The translations under genes were made by a program, and so were the position numbers. 6,762 bases of DNA from Candidatus Magasanikiibacteriota bacterium. GTDB lineage: Bacteria; Patescibacteriota; Patescibacteriia; Magasanikbacterales; 2-02-FULL-50-9b. The stretch is from assembly GCA_026396555.1 (NCBI GenBank), contig JAPLWO010000050.1:1-6762 (forward strand). Reading direction: 5' to 3'. The notes under the pieces were generated by a model. It was not told where the DNA came from, made no database searches, and saw only the letters and a program-made list of their open reading frames with translations. The first letter of the stretch is position 1. Every line of letters begins with the position of its first letter. Below, one piece after another: positions 1 to 5,491 of the stretch.

Positions 1-57
1 TTCTCCCTGATAACGGGGATCTCTCGCGCCTACAAATCGCGCCGCGAAGAAGCGTAA
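1..57 (+). CDS. Possible 3' end of a convergent plus-strand gene (partial, unidentified)
   Basis: Frame 1 of the plus strand is open from the window edge to a TAA at 55-57. It encodes 18 residues, beginning FSLITGI and ending in a charged tail, KSRREEA. Too little is visible to name a product; a hydrophobic stretch followed by a basic tail would suit the end of a membrane protein, but that is a guess. The main support is indirect: an intrinsic terminator on the same strand lies 60 bases downstream (117-153), as expected for a gene converging on the minus-strand cluster. Two other readings compete. Plus frame 3 is open to a TAA at 120-122, inside the terminator stem. A minus-strand frame is open from an ATG at 138 to the edge (46 codons). 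Low confidence. Confidence 0.3.
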   Translation, partial: FSLITGISRAYKSRREEA

Positions 58-116
58 CCGCATCGAGCGGCCGTCAGTCAGCAGTTCCCGTTTCTCCCAC
101 TCCATCTTTTGCATCG

Positions 117-153
117 CACTAACCATGCTGCGAAACATGGAGTGTTTTATTTT
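117..153 (+). terminator. Rho-independent terminator, plus strand
   Basis: The stem pairs CACT (117-120) with AGTG (141-144) and CCATG (123-127) with CATGG (136-140). An AA bulge lies on the left arm and the loop has 8 bases. The U-tract TTTTATTTT follows directly at 145-153. On the minus strand no T-run follows the stem, so it acts in the plus direction only. It therefore does not end the minus-strand cluster that stops at 159. It implies a plus-strand transcript coming from the left. Confidence 0.65.
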
Positions 154-158
154 AAAAA

Positions 159-935
159 TTATTCCTCGTCTTTTACCGCGTGCAACAATTCCAATTCGTC
201 ACGCGTATTCGCACCAAGCGCCACAATCGGATCTCCGACAAACGACGCGATCGGCTCACCATTTTTTGTCGCGACCTCAAGCAAATCTGTTAAATAAAAT
301 TCTTTTTGCGCATTTTGATTTTCCAATTTTGGCAACTGTTCCCAGAGCCAATCCGCGCGAAAACAATAAATGCACGGATTTAATTCTTTAATCTCCATCT
401 CTTCCGGCGTTGCATCCTTACGCTCAACAGTTCGCACAATTATACCCTGTTCATCACGAATCACACGACTAAAATTATAAAATCCCGCGCGCCATCCCTC
501 AAAATTTGGAACTTCAATTGTCATCATCGACATCGTCGCATCAGCTGCAAGATGCGTGTCGACCAAAGTATTAACAACATTCGCGGTAACATACGGTTGA
601 TCGCCGTACAACACTACAATATGATCGTAGCGACCTTCCGCTAAATCGCGCGCCTGCATAACTGCGTGACCAGTCCCGAGCTGTTCAGCCTGCAACGCGT
701 AGCGATACGAATCACCGAGCGCTTCTTTAACAACGGCGGCCTTAAATCCAACAACGATAATCGGATTTGGATCTGCGTGAAGCGGCGCTGAAGTTAAATT
801 TTCTAAAATATGAGAAATCATCGGCTTCTCGTGGAGCGGTACCAACACTTTTGGCACGCCTTCGCACTTCATGCGCTTCCCTTCGCCTGCACCCAAGATA
901 ACAATGCCGACTCGTGAAAAGTTTTGTGCTTCCAT
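159..935 (-). CDS. GlmU-type sugar-1-phosphate nucleotidyltransferase (pyrophosphorylase domain only)
   Basis: Cytosolic enzyme predicted to couple a sugar-1-phosphate (GlcNAc-1-P in the closest named family) to UTP, giving a UDP-sugar and pyrophosphate. From ATG 935 the protein has 258 residues and spans one nucleotidyltransferase domain. Visible motifs are the nucleotide-binding loop LGAGEGKRM (14-22) with PKVL (28-31), QAEQLGTGHAV (82-92), the metal-site YGDQP (110-114), VERKDA (170-175), NAQKEFYLTDLL (208-219) and GANTRDEL (241-248). All match the N-terminal half of GlmU. The protein ends where GlmU would begin its left-handed beta-helix acyltransferase domain, so that activity must come from elsewhere if it is needed. 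The usual GYGRI and NTGI segments read FYNFSRVI and NPCI here, so the sugar specificity may differ. An in-frame GTG at 959 would add 8 residues and overlap the upstream gene. ATG 935 starts 5 bases after that gene's stop and is preferred; neither start has a clear Shine-Dalgarno site. Confidence 0.88.
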   Translation of the reverse strand: MEAQNFSRVGIVILGAGEGKRMKCEGVPKVLVPLHEKPMISHILENLTSAPLHADPNPIIVVGFKAAVVKEALGDSYRYALQAEQLGTGHAVMQARDLAEGRYDHIVVLYGDQPYVTANVVNTLVDTHLAADATMSMMTIEVPNFEGWRAGFYNFSRVIRDEQGIIVRTVERKDATPEEMEIKELNPCIYCFRADWLWEQLPKLENQNAQKEFYLTDLLEVATKNGEPIASFVGDPIVALGANTRDELELLHAVKDEE

Positions 936-940
936 ATCAG

Positions 941-1678
941 TTATTTCAACGTTTTCCACAGTGACTGAAAAATTGTTTTTTGCGTTTGATAAATCGCGTC
1001 GTTCTCAATAATCACGCCGACCAATCCGCCGCCCGCGTCATTCGCGATGTGTGCGATGTGGCCGTGATAAATCAAGGTGTACGTCGGCGAGCCTTCTTCT
1101 TGCGTTAACCATTTTCGCTCATCCAACCCCGACGTCGAACCGCCGCTGCCGAGCGCAATCGCCTGCATACGAATATTTTTTGTGATTCGATCTTCGGTAA
1201 ACGTTGGATATGCTTCGCGATATTGTTCACGCAAGCCTGACGATGAATACACGTAATATAATTTTTCCGGCGCCGTTTCCATTGCGGCCAGCACATCCGT
1301 CAACAACGCACGCACACCGCGCTTTCCTTCAAAATATCGCACGACTGGTTTTTCGCCGCCACGTTTGTGGAGCGACTGCAATTCTGAAATCGATTCTTCG
1401 AGTTCAGCGTCCAATTCCGACAACTGATCTTTTTGTTTTTGCACGAGCCCTTTTAAATGTGCGGGATCTTCAGCCGAAAAAAAATGTTTCTTGTCTTGAT
1501 TAATGTAACTGATAAGTCCATCAGCCATCAATGATTTCAAAATATCATAGGTCGTTCCTCGGTTCACTTTTGCCGCATCTGCAATTTGACGAACCGATGC
1601 AGAACCAAGCGCGAGAAGCGCTGTGTACACTGCAATTTCTTTGTCTGAAAGCCCGAGCTTTTTGAGGACGACCTGCAT
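941..1678 (-). CDS. TrmB-family transcriptional regulator
   Basis: Predicted DNA-binding regulator of 245 residues. Residues 1-70 form a winged helix-turn-helix: LGLSDKEIAVYTALLALG (8-25), then SVRQIADAAKVNRGTTYDIL (28-47), then a wing ending near KKHFFSAEDP (63-72). Residues 72-105 are charged heptad-like helix, a likely dimerising coiled coil. A C-terminal domain (112-245) starts VVRYFEGKRGVRALL and resembles the effector domain of bacterial TrmB-like proteins. TrmB relatives often sense sugars, and this gene sits among sugar-nucleotide genes, so control of this cluster is a reasonable inference. An in-frame TTG at 1750 would add 24 residues, but that stretch contains the promoter described at 1692-1720. 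ATG 1678 also begins the family-typical MQVVLKKLGLS. The gap to the upstream stop is 55 bases. No Shine-Dalgarno is seen; the transcript may be nearly leaderless. Confidence 0.88.
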   Translation of the reverse strand: MQVVLKKLGLSDKEIAVYTALLALGSASVRQIADAAKVNRGTTYDILKSLMADGLISYINQDKKHFFSAEDPAHLKGLVQKQKDQLSELDAELEESISELQSLHKRGGEKPVVRYFEGKRGVRALLTDVLAAMETAPEKLYYVYSSSGLREQYREAYPTFTEDRITKNIRMQAIALGSGGSTSGLDERKWLTQEEGSPTYTLIYHGHIAHIANDAGGGLVGVIIENDAIYQTQKTIFQSLWKTLK

Positions 1679-1691
1679 AGTGTTGCCGTAA

Positions 1692-1720
1692 ATTTTAGCT
1701 GATTTAAGCGAACGCGTCAA
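1692..1720 (-). promoter_or_regulatory. Sigma70-like promoter for the TrmB-family gene
   Basis: On the minus strand, TTGACG (1720-1715) is followed by a 17-base spacer and TAAAAT (1697-1692), both close to consensus. The -10 box ends 13 bases before ATG 1678, so transcription would begin about 6-7 bases ahead of the start codon. This gives the regulator, and the nucleotidyltransferase behind it, a transcript independent of the upstream epimerase genes. Confidence 0.6.
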
Positions 1721-1733
1721 TGCTGCGTGGAAA

Positions 1734-2789
1734 TCAAATACGTGGAACAATCACGCCGTCGGGAGTAATGCGGCCCACGCCCTTAATTCCGTGATATAAC
1801 AGGACGCGCAACCGATTGTGGAGCGTTTCGCGAGCTTTAACTGTTCGAGTGCCGGCAACAGCGTCAATGTCTGCTGCGCGCGGGTCTGGGATGCCCGTAA
1901 ACGGTTCAAGCGCGAGTGTGTACGCGCGACCATACCACGGATATCCGGTGCCGCCGCCGTACATCTGCCAAAACCACATAGTTGTGAAAATTTTCGGGTC
2001 AAACAAATATGCGATGCCGACTTTTCGCTCACGATTCGTAATCGAAATCCAGCCGTCAGTAAATCCGTCGATAAAAAGCATATCTGCGGTTCGCGCCGAT
2101 GCGGGCGGAATTTCCGACACGTCGACGAGTTCGCCACGTTTATTTTGTAGCATCGGCCACGCGCCCGAAACATTTTGCGCGAATTGTCCGGTCTCCGCAT
2201 TTTCCGGAAGTGTATACGAAAAAACGCGCGCCGCGAGCGTATCAATTTTACAATTCTCATCCAAAAAATTTCCACCCAGAGCTGGATGATGTCCCCAGAT
2301 AATCGGCAAATCTTCGCTGCCTTCATTCGTCACCCACTCATCAATTTCAATCATGCCCGAATGGTTGCGCATGGTAATTTTTTTTCGCAATCGAAACGGC
2401 GTCTTTGTCGTCACCACCTCGAGTGTCACTGAAATTTCATTCGGATCTTGCGCGAGCTCAACAACTTTCCATGGCAGCGCATGCACTTCGCCATGCTGCC
2501 CGATCACCGCGCCGCGATAATTAATCGCCGGCCCGCCGGTTGGAAAGCATTCCTGCCATCCGCCTTCGTAATTATCAATAAAATTTTTCCCCAAAACTTC
2601 GTCACGCGATTTCAAACCGAACGGCGATGTCCACAAAAATTCCGTATCGCTTTTTTCATCGCGCACCGAAATAATATCCGCACCTTTTTCTGGAACAACA
2701 ATCAGTGAATATTCTCCATTCGTCAAAGTCAGCGCCCGGAAACCTGCAATCTTATGCTCAAGAATTTCACATCCCATAGTTTTAATCAT
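1734..2789 (-). CDS. Aldose 1-epimerase family protein (galactose-mutarotase-like)
   Basis: A 351-residue protein of the galactose-mutarotase-like beta-sandwich superfamily, whose members interconvert alpha and beta anomers of aldoses. Visible landmarks are NYEGGWQECFPTGG (73-86), GQHGEVHALPW (97-107), a histidine pair in WGHHPALG (165-172) that fits the catalytic general acid, and LEPFTGIPD (294-302), whose glutamate fits the catalytic base. The length is normal for the family. The true substrate could be another sugar or sugar derivative, because this branch is broadly annotated. ATG 2789 overlaps the stop of the broken galE (ATGATTAA arrangement), which suggests translational coupling. TTG 2792 and ATG 2777 are alternatives, and none has a clear Shine-Dalgarno site. 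The reading frame is intact to a TGA stop. Local GC is high here (63% in one 60-base line near its 3' end), above that of the epimerase genes upstream. Confidence 0.8.
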   Translation of the reverse strand: MIKTMGCEILEHKIAGFRALTLTNGEYSLIVVPEKGADIISVRDEKSDTEFLWTSPFGLKSRDEVLGKNFIDNYEGGWQECFPTGGPAINYRGAVIGQHGEVHALPWKVVELAQDPNEISVTLEVVTTKTPFRLRKKITMRNHSGMIEIDEWVTNEGSEDLPIIWGHHPALGGNFLDENCKIDTLAARVFSYTLPENAETGQFAQNVSGAWPMLQNKRGELVDVSEIPPASARTADMLFIDGFTDGWISITNRERKVGIAYLFDPKIFTTMWFWQMYGGGTGYPWYGRAYTLALEPFTGIPDPRAADIDAVAGTRTVKARETLHNRLRVLLYHGIKGVGRITPDGVIVPRI

Positions 2790-3735
2790 CAAAGCCGTTC
2801 GGATTTTTCTTCACCCACGCAACCGCACTTGCAGCAATTTCTTGTAATCCATATTTCGCGCGCCATCCTAATTCATTGTGGATTTTATTTGCATCCGCTA
2901 CCACAATTTCAACATCACCAATTCGACGTGGACCAACGCTTGTTTTAATTTCTTGCCCCGCCGCAGTCGCGAACGCAGCCAAAATTTCCTTCACGCTATA
3001 CCCTCGGCCGGTTCCTACATTATAAATCACTTCACCCAAATGTTTCGTTGTCCACTCAAGCGCAGCCAAATGCGCAGTCGCTAAATCAACGATGTGAATG
3101 TAATCGCGAATACATGTTTTGTCTGGTGTTTCGTAATCAATTCCATTAATTTTCACTTCGTCGCGAACGCCACGCAACACTTCCATAATAATTGCCGCAA
3201 TATTTGCCGCGTTTTTTGGAAATTCACCGAGAAGCGCTGAATCGTGCGAACCAACCGGATTAAAATAGCGCAACATCACAATTGACCAGTTCAAATGTTT
3301 CGCCGCATGCGCGGTTAACAATTCCTCACACGCAACTTTTGATTCGCCGTATGGATTTGTCGGACGAAGTTCCGCAGTTTCTGGAATTGGATTTTGTTCT
3401 GGCAAGCCGTATGTCGCTGCTGACGAAGAAAAAACTAAACGACGAACACCGTGACGTTCCATGATACGAATTAAATTTTCCGTTCCACCCACATTCACCG
3501 AAAAATATTCGTCGCGCATTTCAAAAGATTCTGCAACTGATTTCAACGCTGCAAAATGAATCACGCCGTCGAATTACGCACCCGAAAAAATATTTTCCAA
3601 AAAAACTTCATCGCGAATATCGCCCTGAAAAAAATCCGGCCGCAGACCAGAAATTTTTTCGATTCGATCAAGCACATGAATATTTGAATTCGCAAGATTA
3701 TCAAGAATCGTCACGTCGTGACCAGTAGAAACCAC
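2782..3735 (-). pseudogene. galE: UDP-glucose 4-epimerase, broken at the N-terminus and by a nonsense codon
   Basis: GalE interconverts UDP-glucose and UDP-galactose in the cytosol using bound NAD. Recognisable GalE sequence begins at V-S-T-G-H-D-V-T-I-L-D-N-L (from about 3729) and runs through GDIRDE, VIHFAALKSVAES, SSSAATYG, PYGESK (catalytic Tyr and Lys), RYFNPVG, DYIHIVDLA and GDVEIVVADANK to a TAA at 2782-2784. Two lesions are visible. First, the first ~20 residues with the TGxxGxIG NAD-binding loop are absent: upstream of 3735 the frame reads into the end of the preceding epimerase gene and meets a TGA. Second, an in-frame TAA at 3576-3574 falls between SGA and FDGVIHFAA. The part after the stop could start only at the GTG for the Val of VIHFAA (3564), giving 260 residues without most of the Rossmann nucleotide site, so activity is unlikely. 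Everything after the TAA is intact, which suggests recent damage or a sequence error. Confidence 0.85.
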
Positions 3736-4709
3736 GCAGCAAATTTTGGAACGCCTTCAGACAATTCAACGCTTGGTTTAAAATCTAAATCACGCATCGT
3801 ATCACTCGCATCTGCATGTGTCACCAACACATCTTCCGGTCGCATCGGCTTAAAAATAATTTCTGCGGTTTTCCCGAGCGCACGTTCTAATTCTCGAATA
3901 AAATCAATCAGTTTTACGGGATTTCCACCGCCCAAATTATAAATTCTAAATGGTGCCCAACTCGTTGCTGGATCATCGCCCTTATTTGTCTCGTCGCGCT
4001 CTGGAATTGTCTCCATTGCTTTTAAAATCCCTTGCACAATATCATCAACGAACGTCCAATCACGAATTAATTCGCCATTGTTATAAACTTCGATTGATTC
4101 GCCGCGCGAAATTTTCGTCGCGAATGATTGCAAGGCCATATCCGGTCGATCCCACGGACCGTAGACGGTAAAAAATCGCAAACCTGTCGTCGGCACATTA
4201 TATAAATGACTGTATACATGCGCCATTAATTCATCCGCGCGTTTTGTCGCTGCGTATAACGAAACTGGATGATCAACCGCGTCATGAATACTAAACGGTG
4301 TTTTTTCGTTTAAGCCATAAATCGAACTACTGCTCGCATAAACCAGATGCGGCGCTTGTATCGCGCGACACCCCTCCAATACATTTCCAAACGCGACCAC
4401 ATTTCGATCAATATATTCCGCTGGATGATCAACGCTATAGCGAACGCCGGCTTGTGCCGCAAGATGAATCACACGATCAAATTTCCGCCCCGCAAAAAAT
4501 TTCGCCGTTGCCTCGCGGTCTGCGAGATCAAATTTTTCAAAAACAAAATTAACATGATGCGCCAAACGATTCAAACGCGCATGTTTGAGCGACACGTCAT
4601 AATAGTCATTTAAATTGTCGATACCAACAACTTCATGGCCTTCATTCATCAATCGCTCGGCCGTGTGGTAGCCAATAAATCCAGCAACGCCTGTAACCAA
4701 AATCTTCAT
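3711..4709 (-). CDS. UDP-glucuronate 4-epimerase-like NAD-dependent epimerase (CapI/LspL type), altered C-terminus
   Basis: Extended short-chain dehydrogenase of 332 residues. It is predicted to convert UDP-glucuronate to UDP-galacturonate in the cytosol, a precursor for capsule or other surface polysaccharides. Motifs are the NAD loop TGVAGFIG (6-13), DNLNDYYDVSLKHARL (31-46, a signature of this subfamily), HLAAQAGVRYSV (82-93), SSSSIYG (126-132), catalytic Tyr152 and Lys156 in YAATK, and LRFFTVYGPWDRPDMAL (177-193). The C-terminus reads VPKFAAWF and then LLVTT before a TGA. Relatives normally carry a few more residues of a terminal helix here. The last codons are out-of-frame galE sequence, so the end has been replaced at a deletion junction, though the catalytic domain looks complete. 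ATG 4709 gives the canonical MKILVTG start. A TTG at 4763 would place the start inside the promoter's -35 box and is rejected. Confidence 0.88.
   Translation of the reverse strand: MKILVTGVAGFIGYHTAERLMNEGHEVVGIDNLNDYYDVSLKHARLNRLAHHVNFVFEKFDLADREATAKFFAGRKFDRVIHLAAQAGVRYSVDHPAEYIDRNVVAFGNVLEGCRAIQAPHLVYASSSSIYGLNEKTPFSIHDAVDHPVSLYAATKRADELMAHVYSHLYNVPTTGLRFFTVYGPWDRPDMALQSFATKISRGESIEVYNNGELIRDWTFVDDIVQGILKAMETIPERDETNKGDDPATSWAPFRIYNLGGGNPVKLIDFIRELERALGKTAEIIFKPMRPEDVLVTHADASDTMRDLDFKPSVELSEGVPKFAAWFLLVTT
3717..3740 (-). other. Novel junction joining the epimerase 3' end to truncated galE
   Basis: In one frame this stretch encodes the end of the UDP-glucuronate epimerase-like protein (AAWF, then LLVTT); in another it encodes galE residues (VVSTGHDV). 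Normal copies of these genes would be separated by the first gene's last codons, a spacer and the first ~20 codons of galE. All of these are missing. The breakpoint lies around GTGGTTTCTACTGG on the minus strand; the exact base cannot be fixed from this sequence alone. Confidence 0.7.
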
Positions 4710-4734
4710 ATATCTAGCGATAATTCGTCTCTTC

Positions 4735-4763
4735 AGCGTAGCTAAAAAAACGTCGATTGTCAA
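4735..4763 (-). promoter_or_regulatory. Sigma70-like promoter for the sugar-nucleotide cluster
   Basis: A perfect TTGACA -35 box (4763-4758) is followed by a 17-base spacer and TACGCT (4740-4735), a weaker -10 matching at three positions. It lies between the terminator of the upstream gene and ATG 4709, where a new transcription unit must begin. The predicted leader is about 18-20 bases. GAAGAG at 4734-4729 is too far from the ATG to be a ribosome site. Confidence 0.55.
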
Positions 4764-4782
4764 ACAAATTTACGAAAATTTT

Positions 4783-4828
4783 CCAAAATAAAAACCTGCT
4801 CGCAACCCCGGTTGGATCACGAACAGGT
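4783..4828 (-). terminator. Rho-independent terminator after the 178-residue gene
   Basis: In minus-strand RNA, ACCUGUUCG (4828-4820) pairs with CGAGCAGGU (4802-4794): 9 pairs with one G-U wobble. Inside the loop, CAAC/GTTG (4814-4811 with 4806-4803) forms a second small hairpin stacked on the main stem. The T-rich tail TTTTTATTTT follows at once. No T-run follows on the plus strand, so it acts only on minus-strand transcription. It separates the 178-residue gene from the epimerase cluster. Confidence 0.8.
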
Positions 4829-4844
4829 AGCGTATCAAAATACA

Positions 4845-4858
4845 CCCCCCCAAAAAAA
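4845..4858. repeat. C7A7 homopolymer pair (T7G7 on the minus strand)
   Basis: Seven C (4845-4851) run directly into seven A (4852-4858), two bases outside the stop codon of the 178-residue gene. It lies in the 3' untranslated stretch before the terminator. Such runs are prone to slippage and to sequencing error. A length change here would not alter any reading frame as annotated. Confidence 0.9.
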
Positions 4859-4860
4859 TT

Positions 4861-5397
4861 CTAGCGCATCATGGCGAACACATACGGACCCGGAACCACT
4901 TCGATCAAGCGCTGCGAAATCGCACCAATTTTGCCGAACTGCGGGCGTGCACAGTATCTCGTGAGTTCAGTATGCAGCGCAATACACAATCCGCCGATGT
5001 CGTTGATGTGGAGCCGTTGCGGCCCTTGATTCGGCAGACGCGTCAAACTCGCCAAGTAATCGTTGACTGCATCCTCGTCATTCCCGCGCACAAACGTATA
5101 TGCCCCGAAAAAGTTGCCGTCAGGAAATTCTTCAATCACCGCGACAGGTTCACGAACTGGAAACGCGAACGCGTGAGAATTTTCAAGCCGAACGAGCTCA
5201 GAAACATCGGGCCATGCCGCGCGTCGAACATCGAAGTCATCGAACAGCGTCACATGCCCCACAGGCCCCAAACCTGCGCTCAGGTACCAGTTGCGCAGCG
5301 AGAATTGCACTCGATCGCGACTTGCCAAATCCTTGGGTTGCAGCGAGGTCACGTTGATCCGCGCGTGAGTTGTCCCTTGTGCCGTTATTGTCGTCAT
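4861..5397 (-). CDS. Hypothetical protein, 178 residues, unrecognised
   Basis: I do not recognise this protein. It begins MTTITAQGTTHARINV and ends VVPGPYVFAMMR, with no signal peptide, membrane segment or repeat visible, so a soluble cytosolic protein is likely. The middle is rich in aromatic and acidic residues (for example HVTLFDDFDV and EEFPDGNFFGAYTFVRG). Two cysteines lie in the C-terminal third. It has 15 arginines against only 2 lysines, whereas the neighbouring VWA protein has about 40 lysines. Two sampled 60-base lines are 55% GC, against 27-40% in sampled lines of the upstream gene. That contrast could mean transfer or a different selective regime. It is very likely a real gene: the start has a strong Shine-Dalgarno, the leader is structured and a good terminator follows. 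It appears to be a one-gene unit with no informative partner. Confidence 0.8.
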   Translation of the reverse strand: MTTITAQGTTHARINVTSLQPKDLASRDRVQFSLRNWYLSAGLGPVGHVTLFDDFDVRRAAWPDVSELVRLENSHAFAFPVREPVAVIEEFPDGNFFGAYTFVRGNDEDAVNDYLASLTRLPNQGPQRLHINDIGGLCIALHTELTRYCARPQFGKIGAISQRLIEVVPGPYVFAMMR

Positions 5398-5400
5398 CTG

Positions 5401-5407
5401 ACCCTCC
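5401..5407 (-). promoter_or_regulatory. Strong Shine-Dalgarno for the 178-residue gene
   Basis: GGAGGGT on the minus strand sits three bases before ATG 5397, with GGAGG five bases from it. This is near-ideal and fixes the start. It is the only clear ribosome site in the window; the other genes lack one, which sets this gene apart. Confidence 0.8.
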
Positions 5408-5409
5408 GT

Positions 5410-5434
5410 GGCAATAGGTTATTGCCAAATAACC
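5410..5434 (-). promoter_or_regulatory. Two overlapping, mutually exclusive inverted repeats in the leader
   Basis: On the minus strand, GGTTATT (5434-5428) pairs perfectly with AATAACC (5423-5417) across a 4-base loop. GGCAATA (5426-5420) pairs perfectly with TATTGCC (5416-5410) across a 3-base loop. The two 7-bp stems share bases 5417-5426, so both cannot form at once. The second ends two bases before the ribosome site. This could be an RNA switch affecting translation start, or a double operator for a DNA-binding repressor. No known riboswitch class is recognised. Confidence 0.55.
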
Positions 5435-5462
5435 TTAACATACCGCGACGGCCGCTGTAAAG

Positions 5463-5491
5463 CTTATAATTTATCCAAAATTTCCTCTAAA
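5463..5491 (-). promoter_or_regulatory. Candidate promoter for the 178-residue gene
   Basis: TTTAGA (5491-5486, four of six matches) is followed by a 17-base spacer and TATAAG (5468-5463, five of six), inside the last codons and stop of the VWA gene. It would give a leader of about 58 bases carrying both inverted repeats. This is AT-rich coding sequence where chance matches are common, so confidence is low. Read-through from the VWA gene is the alternative, and no terminator is seen between them. Confidence 0.3.

Noticed and set aside
1..138. Minus-strand open frame from ATG 138 to the left edge (46 codons, starting MFRSMVSAMQKME).
   Set aside because: It has no Shine-Dalgarno, begins inside a plus-strand terminator stem and cannot be followed past the edge. 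It remains possible, but the plus-strand reading fits the terminator better.
1816..2432. Several plus-strand and minus-strand open frames of 67-191 codons within the aldose epimerase gene.
   Set aside because: They are arginine-, serine- and proline-rich shadow frames of a real gene, with no family resemblance or ribosome sites.
3574..3576. Recoded stop (alternative genetic code or special amino acid) in galE.
   Set aside because: TAA ends several intact genes here, glycine codons are normal, and a selenocysteine or pyrrolysine site would use TGA or TAG. The gene is also broken at its 5' end.
4710..4763. An 18-residue N-terminal extension of the uronate epimerase from TTG 4763.
   Set aside because: The extension lies over a TTGACA promoter, and the family's proteins begin at MKILVTG, matching ATG 4709.
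4810..4820. GGTTGGATCAC on the plus strand resembles the 3' end of 16S rRNA before the anti-Shine-Dalgarno.
   Set aside because: The match is short, the following CCTCC is absent, and the bases belong to the terminator loop and stem; no other rRNA sequence is nearby.
4972..5460. A 162-codon plus-strand open frame opposite the 178-residue gene.
   Set aside because: It lies antisense to a gene with a strong ribosome site and terminator, has no Shine-Dalgarno visible to me, and has shadow-like composition.
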